The translations under genes and the position numbers were made by a program. Positions 26,251-34,345 of a stretch of DNA of 64,000 nucleotides are shown here, one piece after another. The stretch lies in the NCBI RefSeq assembly GCF_036311985.1, contig NZ_JAZDCJ010000004.1. One strand, written 5' to 3'. The stretch's first letter is position 1. The number at the start of each line of letters is the position of its first letter. A model generated the notes under the pieces. The model made no database searches, was not told where the DNA came from, and saw only the letters and a list, made by a program, of their open reading frames with translations. The stretch comes from JAZDCJ01 sp036311985 (lineage in GTDB: Bacteria > Actinomycetota > Actinomycetes > Actinomycetales > Micrococcaceae).

Positions 26251-26952
26251 ATGGCGGACGTGACCATCGATTTCTGCGGGGAGTGGTTCCCCGTCGCCGC
26301 GGACCAGGTCTTCACGATCGGGCGCGAGGGGGACCTCGAAGTGGACGACAACCCGTACCTGCACCGGCGCTTCCTGACCGTCGCGCGGTACGACGGCATC
26401 TGGTGGCTCTCCAACGTCGGATCGCGGATCTCGGCGACCATTGCCGACGCGAGCGGCGGGCTGCAGGCCTGGGTGGCGCCCGGCGCGAGGATCCCGCTCG
26501 TCTTCAGCCAGACCAACGTCGTCTTCACGGCCGGACCGACGACCTACGAGTTCGCGGTGCACGTCGCGGCGCCGGCCTTCCGGCAGGAGTGGAACGCCGG
26601 CGACGGCGACGGCCAGACCACGATCGGCCCCGTGCTGCTCACCGAGTCCCAGCGCGCCCTCGTCGTCGCGCTCGCCGAGCCGATGCTGCGGCGGGACGGG
26701 ACCGGACTGAGTTCCATCCCCTCCTCCTCGAAGGCGGCCACGCGCCTGGGCTGGCCCCTGACCAAGTTCAACCGCAAGCTGGACAACGTGTGCGACAAGC
26801 TGGACAAGGCGGGCGTGGTCGGCCTGCGCGGGGGCGCCGGGAAGCTCGCCACCAACCGCCGGGCGCGCCTCGTGGAGCACGCCGTCACCTCCCACCTCGT
26901 GACGGCGGCCGACCTGCCGCTGCTGGATGCCGCGCCCGCCGCGGACGACTGA
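26251..26952 (+). CDS. FHA-like protein with C-terminal winged-helix region
   Basis: A 233-residue protein with an N-terminal FHA-like domain (about 1-110: FTIGREGDLEVDD, NPYLHRRFLTV, SNVGSR) and a C-terminal part (about 125-215) that reads like a winged helix: LTESQRALVVALAEP, SSKAATRLGWPLTKFNRKLDNV, then a basic wing. In the FHA part the usual SRxH and NGT motifs are altered, so phosphopeptide binding may be weak or changed. The combination suggests a transcription factor or adaptor that reads the kinase signal, comparable in logic to EmbR but with a different domain order. The ATG is preceded by GGGGGT 7 nt upstream, 51 nt after the kinase. DNA binding is inference. Confidence 0.7.
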   Translation: MADVTIDFCGEWFPVAADQVFTIGREGDLEVDDNPYLHRRFLTVARYDGIWWLSNVGSRISATIADASGGLQAWVAPGARIPLVFSQTNVVFTAGPTTYEFAVHVAAPAFRQEWNAGDGDGQTTIGPVLLTESQRALVVALAEPMLRRDGTGLSSIPSSSKAATRLGWPLTKFNRKLDNVCDKLDKAGVVGLRGGAGKLATNRRARLVEHAVTSHLVTAADLPLLDAAPAADD

Positions 26953-27042
26953 CGGGAGCGGGACCGGGATGACGGCGGGGCCCGGCCGGGCGCGCGGCTC
27001 CGATTCCCCGCGGTGCGGGATCCGGCGGCGGGGACGATAGGG

Positions 27043-27048
27043 CAGGAT
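27043..27048 (+). promoter_or_regulatory. -10 box for a leaderless ligA transcript
   Basis: CAGGAT lies 6 nt before the GTG at 27055, with no ribosome binding site between. TAGGGC at 27038-27043 is an alternative. Confidence 0.35.
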
Positions 27049-27054
27049 AGATCC

Positions 27055-29472
27055 GTGACCGAGAACCACTCCACAGGCAGCAGCACGACCCACGTGACGG
27101 ACAGCGGAGAGGTGGTGCCCGCCGACGCGGTCCGCGAGGAGTACGACCAGCTCGTCGAGGACGTGCGCCGGCACCGCTTCGCCTACTACAACGAGGACTC
27201 CCCGCTCGTCTCCGACGCCGAGTTCGACGCGCTCTACCGCCGCCTCGAGGAGCTCGAGCAGCTGCACCCGGAGATCGTCGCCAACGACTCGCCGACGCAG
27301 GAGGTCGGCGGCACGCCGTCGGCGGCCTTCGCCGCCGTGGAGCACGTGAGCCGGATGTACTCGCTCGAGGACGTCTTCTCCCTTGAGGAGCTGCGCGCCT
27401 GGCTCGAACGCGCCGCCGCGAACGCGGCCACCAGGGCGCCGGGCCACGCCCTGCGCTGGCTGTGCGAGGTCAAGATCGACGGGCTCGCCATCAACCTGCT
27501 CTACCGCGACGGCCGGCTCGTCCGCGCTGCCACGCGCGGCGACGGCACGACGGGCGAGGACGTGACCCACAACGTGCTCACCATCAAGGACATCCCCACG
27601 CAGCTCGCCGGCGACGGCTGGCCCGCGGAGGTCGAGATCCGCGGCGAGGTCTTCTTCCCCTCGCAGGCGTTCCGCGACTTCAACGCGGCCCTGCTCGAGG
27701 CCGGCAAGCCGGAATTGGCCAACCCGCGCAACGCCGCGGCCGGCTCGCTGCGGCAGAAGGACCCGGCCGAGACGGCCAAGCGGCCGCTGAGCATGTTCGT
27801 CCACGGGATCGGGGCGCGCGAGGGCCTCGAGGCGGCATCGCAGGCCGAGGGCTACGAGCTCCTGCGCCGCTGGGGGCTGCCCGTTTCCCCGTACGCCCAG
27901 GTCGTCGACTCCCTCGACGAGGTCCTGGACTACATCGACCGCTACGGCCGGGACCGCCACGGCCTGGTGCACGAGATCGACGGGATCGTGGTCAAGGCCG
28001 ACGCCTTCGCGATCCAGCGCGCCCTCGGCTACACCTCCCGCGTTCCGCGCTGGTCGGTCGCCTACAAGTACCCGCCCGAGGAGGTCCACACGCGCCTGCT
28101 TGACATCCGGGTCAACGTCGGCCGGACGGGCCGGGTCACCCCGTACGGCGTCATGGAGCCGGTCAAGGTCGCGGGCTCGACGGTGGAGATGGCCACCCTG
28201 CACAACCAGGACGTCGTCAAGGCCAAGGGCGTCCTCATCGGCGACACCGTGATCCTGCGCAAGGCCGGTGACGTCATCCCGGAGATCGTCGGCCCCGTCC
28301 TGCCGCTGCGCGAGGGGCGCGAGGACGAGTTGCGCGAGTTCGTCATGCCCACGCACTGCCCGTCCTGCGGGGAGCCGCTGGCCCCGGCCAAGGAAGGCGA
28401 CATCGACATCCGCTGCCTCAACGCGCGGTCCTGCCCGGCGCAGCTCACCGAGCGCGTCGCGCACCTCGCCGGCCGCGGGGCGTTCGACGTCGAGGCGCTC
28501 GGCGACGAGGCCGCGCTCGCGCTGACGGTGGGCCCGGGGCCCGACCCTGCGGAGAACGGAGGCATCCCGCGCCCCTCGGGCCCGGGCCCCCTCACGAACG
28601 AGGCGCAGGTCTTCGACCTCGCCTCCGGGCAGGCCGACGATTCCCTCCGGGCGCGGCTCGCGGACGTCAGGGTCTGGCGCGAGAAGCGCGCTAAGGGCGC
28701 GGGGACCGGCGAGTTCGAGCTCGTCCCGTACTTCTGGACCAAGGAGACGCCCAGGAAGCCCTCGGCTCCGTCCGCGAACACCAGGAAGCTCTTCGACGAA
28801 CTGGAGAAGGCGAAGGCACAGCCGCTCTGGCGCGTGCTCGTGGCCCTGTCCATCCGCCACGTGGGTCCGACGGCCTCGCGCGCCCTCGCCACCCATTACG
28901 GATCCCTCGACGCGATCCGCACGGCGGTGGCGGCCGAGGACGCGCGGGAGAAGCTCGCCGACGTCGACGGGGTCGGCCCGATCATCGCGGACGCGCTCAT
29001 CGAGTGGTTCGGCGTCGACTGGCACCTCGGCATCGTCGATGCCTGGGCCGCTGCGGGCGTGAGGATGGAGGACGAGTCCCACGGAGCCATCGAGCGGACG
29101 CTCGAGGGCCTGACCGTCGTCGTGACCGGATCCCTCGAGGGCTTCAGCCGCGACGAGGCCAAGGAGGCCATCATCACGCGCGGCGGCAAGGCCTCGGGTT
29201 CCGTCTCCAAGAAGACCTCCTACGTCGTGGCCGGCGAATCGGCGGGCTCCAAGTACGACAAGGCGGTCTCGCTCGGCGTCCCCGTCCTCGACGAGGAGGG
29301 CTTCCGTGCCCTCCTCGACGGCGGCCCGGACGCCGTCGCCGTCCCGGAGGCGGCCGCCGCGGGACCGGACGGGGCAGCGGCGCCCGACGCGCCGGCGTCG
29401 GGCCCTGCCCCCGCGGACGGGGGCAACCCGTCCGATGCCGCGGTGGAATCCGCGGCGGGGGAGGCCCCGTGA
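27055..29472 (+). CDS. ligA: NAD-dependent DNA ligase
   Basis: Seals nicks in duplex DNA using NAD+, essential for replication and repair. The 805-residue chain has the Ia domain with RHRFAYYNEDSPLVSDAEFD, the adenylated Lys140 in CEVKIDGLAIN, the OB fold, a four-Cys zinc finger (CPSCG then CLNARSC), HhH motifs and a C-terminal BRCT domain (about 680-755). Between zinc finger and HhH there is an extra stretch of about 90 residues (GEFELVPYFWTKETPRKPS) that I recall from other Micrococcaceae ligases, which explains the length above the usual 670-700. GTG at 27055 gives the family N-terminus; the longer frame from 27013 adds promoter sequence. It overlaps the next gene by GTGA. Confidence 0.95.
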   Translation: MTENHSTGSSTTHVTDSGEVVPADAVREEYDQLVEDVRRHRFAYYNEDSPLVSDAEFDALYRRLEELEQLHPEIVANDSPTQEVGGTPSAAFAAVEHVSRMYSLEDVFSLEELRAWLERAAANAATRAPGHALRWLCEVKIDGLAINLLYRDGRLVRAATRGDGTTGEDVTHNVLTIKDIPTQLAGDGWPAEVEIRGEVFFPSQAFRDFNAALLEAGKPELANPRNAAAGSLRQKDPAETAKRPLSMFVHGIGAREGLEAASQAEGYELLRRWGLPVSPYAQVVDSLDEVLDYIDRYGRDRHGLVHEIDGIVVKADAFAIQRALGYTSRVPRWSVAYKYPPEEVHTRLLDIRVNVGRTGRVTPYGVMEPVKVAGSTVEMATLHNQDVVKAKGVLIGDTVILRKAGDVIPEIVGPVLPLREGREDELREFVMPTHCPSCGEPLAPAKEGDIDIRCLNARSCPAQLTERVAHLAGRGAFDVEALGDEAALALTVGPGPDPAENGGIPRPSGPGPLTNEAQVFDLASGQADDSLRARLADVRVWREKRAKGAGTGEFELVPYFWTKETPRKPSAPSANTRKLFDELEKAKAQPLWRVLVALSIRHVGPTASRALATHYGSLDAIRTAVAAEDAREKLADVDGVGPIIADALIEWFGVDWHLGIVDAWAAAGVRMEDESHGAIERTLEGLTVVVTGSLEGFSRDEAKEAIITRGGKASGSVSKKTSYVVAGESAGSKYDKAVSLGVPVLDEEGFRALLDGGPDAVAVPEAAAAGPDGAAAPDAPASGPAPADGGNPSDAAVESAAGEAP

Positions 29473-30266
29473 GCGCGGAACCGACGCCCGCGGGCCTGCT
29501 GGCCGTGGCCCGCGAGGCGGCCGCCGCGGGGGCGGCGGTCCTGGCAGGCCGCCCGTCCGGCGCCATCCGCGTGGACACGAAGTCCGCCGCGGGGGACTGG
29601 GTCACCGACTTCGACCGCCGGGCCGAGGACGCGGTCCGGGCGGTCCTCCGCGCGGCCCGGCCCGACGACGAGATCACGGGCGAGGAGTACGGCACGACCG
29701 TCCCGGAGCGCCCCAGCGGCTACCGCTGGTCGATCGACCCCCTCGACGGCACCACGAACTTCGTCCGCGGCATCGTCTACTACGCCACCTCCGTCGCGGT
29801 CTCCGGCCCCACGCCGGACGGGCGCCGGTGGCTCGCCGGGGCCGTCCACGCCCCCGCGCTGGGCCAGGAGTTCTACGCGGGCCGCGGGCTCGGCGCATGG
29901 GTGCGCGAGGACGCCGGCGAACGGCGGCTGACGGGCCCGGATCCGGACTCGGACGCCCCGCTGCTCGGCACGGGTTTCGGGTACGACGCCGGACGCCGCG
30001 CCTTCCAGCTCGAGGCGCTCGGCGCGCTGCTGCCCGGATACGCCAACGTGCGCCGCATCGGCTCCGCGGCGCTCGACCTGTGCCTCGTCGCCGACGGCGT
30101 GCTCGACGCCTACGCCGAGTACGGCACGCACGTGCACGACTGGTCGGCCGGAGCGCTCATCGCCGAGGAGGCGGGCGCCGCCGTCGTCCGCCCCGCCACG
30201 ACGCCCGGCTGGTCGGTGGCCGGGCGCGTCGACCCGGCCGCGCTGCCGGAGCCCGATGGCCGCTGA
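29469..30266 (+). CDS. inositol monophosphatase family protein
   Basis: A 265-residue Mg2+-dependent phosphatase of the IMPase/FIG superfamily. Metal-binding and catalytic motifs are complete: GEEYG, the signature DPLDGTTNFVRG, and HDWSAGALIAEEAGA near the C-terminus. It could act on inositol phosphate (for phosphatidylinositol or mycothiol precursors) or on histidinol phosphate; sequence alone does not decide. The GTG start overlaps the ligA stop, so the two are cotranscribed. Confidence 0.88.
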   Translation: MSAEPTPAGLLAVAREAAAAGAAVLAGRPSGAIRVDTKSAAGDWVTDFDRRAEDAVRAVLRAARPDDEITGEEYGTTVPERPSGYRWSIDPLDGTTNFVRGIVYYATSVAVSGPTPDGRRWLAGAVHAPALGQEFYAGRGLGAWVREDAGERRLTGPDPDSDAPLLGTGFGYDAGRRAFQLEALGALLPGYANVRRIGSAALDLCLVADGVLDAYAEYGTHVHDWSAGALIAEEAGAAVVRPATTPGWSVAGRVDPAALPEPDGR

Positions 30267-30275
30267 GCGGGGGAC

Positions 30276-30281
30276 TAGACT
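30276..30281 (+). promoter_or_regulatory. -10 box for a leaderless acetyltransferase transcript
   Basis: TAGACT followed by 7 nt (GTCCGGA) and the ATG at 30289. There is no ribosome binding site. Confidence 0.55.
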
Positions 30282-30288
30282 GTCCGGA

Positions 30289-30849
30289 ATGAGTTCCCCG
30301 CCTTCCCGGGTCCAGGTCCGCGACGCCGTGCCCGCCGACTACGACGACATCGCCCGCATCACCGTCTCCTCCTACGTCGCCGCGGGCCACATGGACTCCC
30401 CGGACCACCCTTACCTGCGCCAGATCGCGCAGGTCGCCCGGCGCCACGAGGCCACCCCGGTCTGGGTCGCCGAACGCGAAGGGCGCGTCGTCGGATCCGT
30501 CACGCTGGCCCGCCACGGCAATCCGTACGCCGACATCGCGCGCGGCAACGAGCTCGAGTTCCGCATGCTCGTCGTCGATCCGGGCCTCCAGCGCAGCGGG
30601 GCCGGGCGGGCGCTCGTCGAGGCGGTGATCGGCCACGCGCGCGCCCTCGAGGGCGTCGACACCGTGTGCCTGACCACCGGCACCACGTGGGAGGCCGCCC
30701 AGTCCCTCTACCGGGCCCTCGGCTTCCAACGGGCGCCCGAGCGGGACTGGTACGTCCCCGGCACCGACATCCTGCTCTTCGTGTTCGAGCTGCCGCTCGA
30801 GGAGGATCCCCGGGGCGGTGACGCGGGACCGGGCGCGGGGACGAACTAG
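30289..30849 (+). CDS. GNAT family N-acetyltransferase
   Basis: A 186-residue acetyl-CoA-dependent acetyltransferase. The GNAT core is clear: LEFRMLVVDPGLQRSGAGRALVEAVI (beta 4 and the pyrophosphate-binding Q/RxxGxG/A loop) followed by AAQSLYRALGFQR (helix 4 and beta 6). The substrate, whether protein N-terminus or small molecule, is unknown. The start at 30289 rests on the 7-nt distance to the -10 box; an in-frame start at 30256 would overlap the upstream phosphatase. The stop codon overlaps the -10 box of gatC. Confidence 0.85.
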   Translation: MSSPPSRVQVRDAVPADYDDIARITVSSYVAAGHMDSPDHPYLRQIAQVARRHEATPVWVAEREGRVVGSVTLARHGNPYADIARGNELEFRMLVVDPGLQRSGAGRALVEAVIGHARALEGVDTVCLTTGTTWEAAQSLYRALGFQRAPERDWYVPGTDILLFVFELPLEEDPRGGDAGPGAGTN

Positions 30850-30852
30850 ACT
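30847..30852 (+). promoter_or_regulatory. -10 box of the gatCAB operon
   Basis: TAGACT overlaps the TAG stop codon of the acetyltransferase gene. It would give a leader of about 33 nt ending with GGGAGA before the gatC ATG. Confidence 0.5.
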
Positions 30853-30891
30853 GGATCCGACTACAACCGCCACCCACACCACGGGAGATAC

Positions 30892-31188
30892 ATGTCTGCC
30901 ATCAGCCGTGAGGACGTCGCGCATCTGGCCCGTCTCGCGCACCTCGAGATGACCGATGCCGAGCTGGAGAAGATGACCGGCGAGCTCGGCATCATCGTCG
31001 ACGCCATCGCCTCCGTCAGCGAGGCCGCCGGGGACGACGTCCCCGCCACGAGCCACCCGATCCCGCTGCGCAACGTGCTGCGCGAGGACGTCGTCGGCGA
31101 GACGCTCACGGCCGAGCAGGCCCTGCTGAACGCGCCGGACGCGGACGGCGGCCGTTTCAAGGTCCCGGCGATCCTGGATGGTGAGTAG
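30892..31188 (+). CDS. gatC: aspartyl/glutamyl-tRNA amidotransferase subunit C
   Basis: Small 98-residue stabilising subunit of GatCAB, which converts misacylated Glu-tRNA(Gln) and Asp-tRNA(Asn) to the correct amides. The N-terminal ISREDVAHLARLAHLEMTDAE and the central PATSHPIPLRNVLREDV are characteristic. Start ATG follows GGGAGA by 5 nt. It is first in the gatC-gatA-gatB operon, 4 nt before the chosen gatA start. Confidence 0.95.
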   Translation: MSAISREDVAHLARLAHLEMTDAELEKMTGELGIIVDAIASVSEAAGDDVPATSHPIPLRNVLREDVVGETLTAEQALLNAPDADGGRFKVPAILDGE

Positions 31189-31192
31189 GACC

Positions 31193-32740
31193 ATGGGAGC
31201 GATCATCAAGCTGTCCGCGGCCGAGCTGGCCGAGAAGCTGCGCAGCGGCGAACTCACCTCCGTCGAGGCCGTGCGGGCGCACCTGGACCGCATCGCCGAG
31301 GTCGACGGCGGCGAGCGCGGCATCAACGCGTTCCTGCACGTCAATGCCGAGGAGGCGCTGGCCACGGCGGCCGAGGTGGACGCGATCCGCGCCGCCGGTG
31401 GTGCCGAGGCCGAGGCCCTGCACCCGCTCGCGGGCGTGCCGATCGCGGTCAAGGACCTGATCGTCACCGTGGGCCAGCCCACGACGGCCGGCTCGCGCAT
31501 GCTCGAGGGGTGGATGAGCCCCTACGACGCCACCGTGGTCGCCAAGGTCCGCGCAGCCAAGCTGCCGATCCTGGGCAAGACCAACCTCGACGAGTTCGCC
31601 ATGGGCTCCTCCACGGAGCACTCGGCCTACGGCCCCACGCGCAACCCGTGGGACCTGGACCGCATCCCGGGCGGCTCCGGCGGCGGCTCGGCGGCGGCCG
31701 TGGCCGCCTTCGAGGCCCCGCTCGCGCTCGGCACCGACACGGGCGGTTCCATCCGCCAGCCCGGGGCCGTCACCGGCACCGTCGGCGTCAAGCCGACCTA
31801 CGGCGGCGTGTCCCGCTACGGCGCGATCGCCATGGCCTCCTCGCTGGACCAGATCGGCCCCGTGACGCGGACGGTCCTGGACTCGGCCTACCTGCACGAG
31901 CTCATCGGTGGACACGACCCGGCGGATTCCACGTCCCTCGACGAACCGGTTCCCGCGCTCGTGGAAGCCGCCCGGCAGGGTCTCACCGGGGACCTGGGCG
32001 GGCTGCGCGTCGGCGTCGTGCGCGAGCTGCAGGGCGAGGGCTACGAGCCCGGCGTCCAGGCGCGCTTCGACGAGTCCCTCGAGCTGCTGCGCGGCGCGGG
32101 GGCCGAGATCGTCGAGGTGTCCTGCCCGAACTTCAAGTACGCGCTCGGCGCCTACTACCTGATCATGCCCTCGGAGGTCTCCTCCAACCTCGCCAAGTTC
32201 GACGGCGTCCGCTACGGCAAGCGCGTCCTGCCCGCCGACGGTCCCGTGACGATCGAACGGGTCATGGGCGCCACGCGCGCGGCCGGGTTCGGCGACGAGG
32301 TCAAGCGCCGCATCATCCTCGGCACCTACGCCCTCTCGGCCGGCTACTACGACGCCTACTACGGCTCGGCGCAGAAGGTCCGCACGCTCATCCAGCGGGA
32401 CTTCGAGGCCGCGTTCGCGCAGGCCGACGTGCTCGTGTCCCCGACGGCCCCGACCGTGGCCTTCCCGCTAGGGGCCAAGCTCGACGACCCGCTCGCGATG
32501 TACCTCAACGACGTCGCCACGATTCCGGCCAACATGGCCGGCGTCCCCGGCATCTCCGTCCCCGGCGGCCTCTCGGAGGGCCTGCCCGTGGGCATCCAGT
32601 TCCTGGCCCCGGCCCGCGAGGACGCGCGGCTCTACCGCGCCGGTGCGGCGCTGGAGAAGCTGTTGGAGGACTCCTGGGGCGGACCCTTGATCAACCAGGC
32701 GCCCGAACTGGCCGCCGCGAGCGAAGGAGGTGCCGCCTGA
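31193..32740 (+). CDS. gatA: aspartyl/glutamyl-tRNA amidotransferase subunit A
   Basis: Glutaminase subunit of GatCAB, an amidase-signature enzyme that supplies ammonia from glutamine. The Ser-cisSer-Lys triad is visible: Lys in VPIAVKDLI, then GGSGGGSAAAVA and DTGGSIRQPGAVTG. The 515-residue length from ATG 31193 is normal. In-frame starts at 31178 and 31181 lie within the gatC stop region and would add only a few residues. Two nt separate it from the gatB start chosen here. Confidence 0.95.
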   Translation: MGAIIKLSAAELAEKLRSGELTSVEAVRAHLDRIAEVDGGERGINAFLHVNAEEALATAAEVDAIRAAGGAEAEALHPLAGVPIAVKDLIVTVGQPTTAGSRMLEGWMSPYDATVVAKVRAAKLPILGKTNLDEFAMGSSTEHSAYGPTRNPWDLDRIPGGSGGGSAAAVAAFEAPLALGTDTGGSIRQPGAVTGTVGVKPTYGGVSRYGAIAMASSLDQIGPVTRTVLDSAYLHELIGGHDPADSTSLDEPVPALVEAARQGLTGDLGGLRVGVVRELQGEGYEPGVQARFDESLELLRGAGAEIVEVSCPNFKYALGAYYLIMPSEVSSNLAKFDGVRYGKRVLPADGPVTIERVMGATRAAGFGDEVKRRIILGTYALSAGYYDAYYGSAQKVRTLIQRDFEAAFAQADVLVSPTAPTVAFPLGAKLDDPLAMYLNDVATIPANMAGVPGISVPGGLSEGLPVGIQFLAPAREDARLYRAGAALEKLLEDSWGGPLINQAPELAAASEGGAA

Positions 32741-32741
32741 C

Positions 32742-34253
32742 ATGGCCGCAACGCATGAACTGGTCGACTTCGACGAGGCGCTGGACCGCTACGACCCCGT
32801 CCTGGGCTTTGAGGTGCACGTCGAGCTGAACACCAGGACCAAGATGTTCTCCTCGGCGCCGAACGCCTTCGGCGACGAGCCGAACACCAACATCACGCCC
32901 GTGGATCTGGGCCTGCCCGGCGTCCTGCCCGTCGTGAACAAGGCGGCCGTCGAGTACTCGATCATGATCGGCCTGGCCCTGAACTGCCAGATCGCCGAGT
33001 ACTGCCGCTTCGCCCGGAAGAACTACTTCTACCCGGACACCCCGAAGAACTTCCAGACCTCGCAGTACGACGAGCCCATCGCGCACGACGGGTGGATCGA
33101 CATCGAGCTCGAGGACGGCGAGGTCTTCCGCGTGGAGATCGAGCGCGCCCACATGGAGGAGGACGCAGGCAAGCTGACGCACCTCGGTGGATCCGCAGGC
33201 CGCATCCAGGGCGCCGACTACTCGCTCGTGGACTACAACCGCGCCGGGGTTCCCCTCGTGGAGATCGTCACCAAGCCGATCACGGGCGCCGGAAAGCGGG
33301 CCCCCGAGCTGGCCAAGGCCTACGTCGCGGCGATCCGCGAGATCGTGAAGAACCTCGGGGTCTCGGACGCCCGCATGGAACGCGGCAACGTGCGCTGCGA
33401 CGCGAACGTCTCGCTCATGCCGAAGGGCGCCACGGTGTTCGGCACCCGCTCGGAGACCAAGAACGTCAACTCCCTGCGCGCCGTCGAGCACGCCGTCCGG
33501 CACGAGATCGAGCGTCACGCCGGCGTCCTCGACGCGGGCGACGCCGTCGTCCAGGAGACCCGCCACTGGCACGAGGACACCCGCTCCACGACGGCCGGGC
33601 GGCCCAAGTCGGACGCGGACGACTACCGCTACTTCCCGGAGCCCGACCTCGTGCCGATCGTCACGAGCCCGGCCTGGATCGAGGAGCTGCGCTCGCGGCT
33701 GCCCGAGCCCCCGGCCGAGCGGCGCAAGCGGCTGCAGGCCGAGTGGGGCTACGCGGACAAGGAGTTCCGCGACGTCGTCAACGCGGGCCTGCTCGACGCC
33801 GTCGAGGAGACCATCACCGCCGGCGCGAGCCCGGCGGTGGCGCGCAAGTGGTGGATGGGCGAGATCTCCCGTCTGGCCAAGAACGCCGACCTCGAGCCGA
33901 CGGCGCTCGGCGTCGAGGCCTCCACGATCATCGAGCTCAACTCGCTGATCGAGGCCAAGAAGATCAATGACAAGATCGCCAAGCAGGTCCTCGAGTTCGT
34001 CGTCGCGGGCGAGGGCACACCGGGCGAGGTCGTCGAGAAGCGCGGACTCGCGGTCGTCAGCGACGACTCGGCGCTCGGTGCCGCGATCGACGAGGCCATG
34101 GCGGCCATGCCGGACGTCGTGGCCAAGGTCAGGGACGGCAAGCTGCAGGCCGTCGGCGCGCTCATCGGACCCGTCATGAAGGCCACGCGTGGCCAGGCCG
34201 ACGCGGCCCGCGTGCGCGAGCTGGTCCTGGAGAAGCTCGGCATCCAGGGCTGA
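32742..34253 (+). CDS. gatB: aspartyl/glutamyl-tRNA amidotransferase subunit B
   Basis: The kinase/amidotransferase subunit of GatCAB that phosphorylates and then amidates the tRNA-bound Glu or Asp. The 503-residue protein begins DPVLGFEVHVELNTRTKMF, contains FPDxPKNFQ-like YPDTPKNFQTSQYDEP, the Asp/Glu-rich RAHMEEDAGKLTH metal site and MERGNVRCDANVS, and ends with the helical YqeY-like tail. AGGAGG lies 12 nt upstream of the ATG at 32742; a GTG at 32730 is in frame but sits on that site. A strong hairpin follows the stop. Confidence 0.95.
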   Translation: MAATHELVDFDEALDRYDPVLGFEVHVELNTRTKMFSSAPNAFGDEPNTNITPVDLGLPGVLPVVNKAAVEYSIMIGLALNCQIAEYCRFARKNYFYPDTPKNFQTSQYDEPIAHDGWIDIELEDGEVFRVEIERAHMEEDAGKLTHLGGSAGRIQGADYSLVDYNRAGVPLVEIVTKPITGAGKRAPELAKAYVAAIREIVKNLGVSDARMERGNVRCDANVSLMPKGATVFGTRSETKNVNSLRAVEHAVRHEIERHAGVLDAGDAVVQETRHWHEDTRSTTAGRPKSDADDYRYFPEPDLVPIVTSPAWIEELRSRLPEPPAERRKRLQAEWGYADKEFRDVVNAGLLDAVEETITAGASPAVARKWWMGEISRLAKNADLEPTALGVEASTIIELNSLIEAKKINDKIAKQVLEFVVAGEGTPGEVVEKRGLAVVSDDSALGAAIDEAMAAMPDVVAKVRDGKLQAVGALIGPVMKATRGQADAARVRELVLEKLGIQG

Positions 34254-34268
34254 TCTGGCCCGCCTCGG

Positions 34269-34310
34269 AAGGCCTGGTCCCGACGTCGTCCGACGACGGG
34301 GCCGGGCCTT
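34269..34310 (+). terminator. terminator hairpin after gatCAB
   Basis: Arms AAGGCC (34269-34274) and GGCCTT (34305-34310) bound a long GC-rich stem whose inner part CGTCG/CGACG is also paired. It lies 15 nt after the gatB stop and before the promoter of the phosphotransferase gene. No T-tract. Confidence 0.6.
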
Positions 34311-34332
34311 CGCCCGTGGAGCGGCCGGGCGG

Positions 34333-34338
34333 TAGCGT
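34333..34338 (+). promoter_or_regulatory. -10 box for a leaderless phosphotransferase transcript
   Basis: TAGCGT followed by 7 nt (GGTCGCC) and the ATG at 34346. Confidence 0.45.
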
Positions 34339-34345
34339 GGTCGCC

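Noticed and set aside
23581..29082. An 1833-codon open frame on the minus strand
   Set aside because: It is antisense to the FHA, kinase and ligA genes, which all have clear family motifs; the predicted protein is low-complexity.
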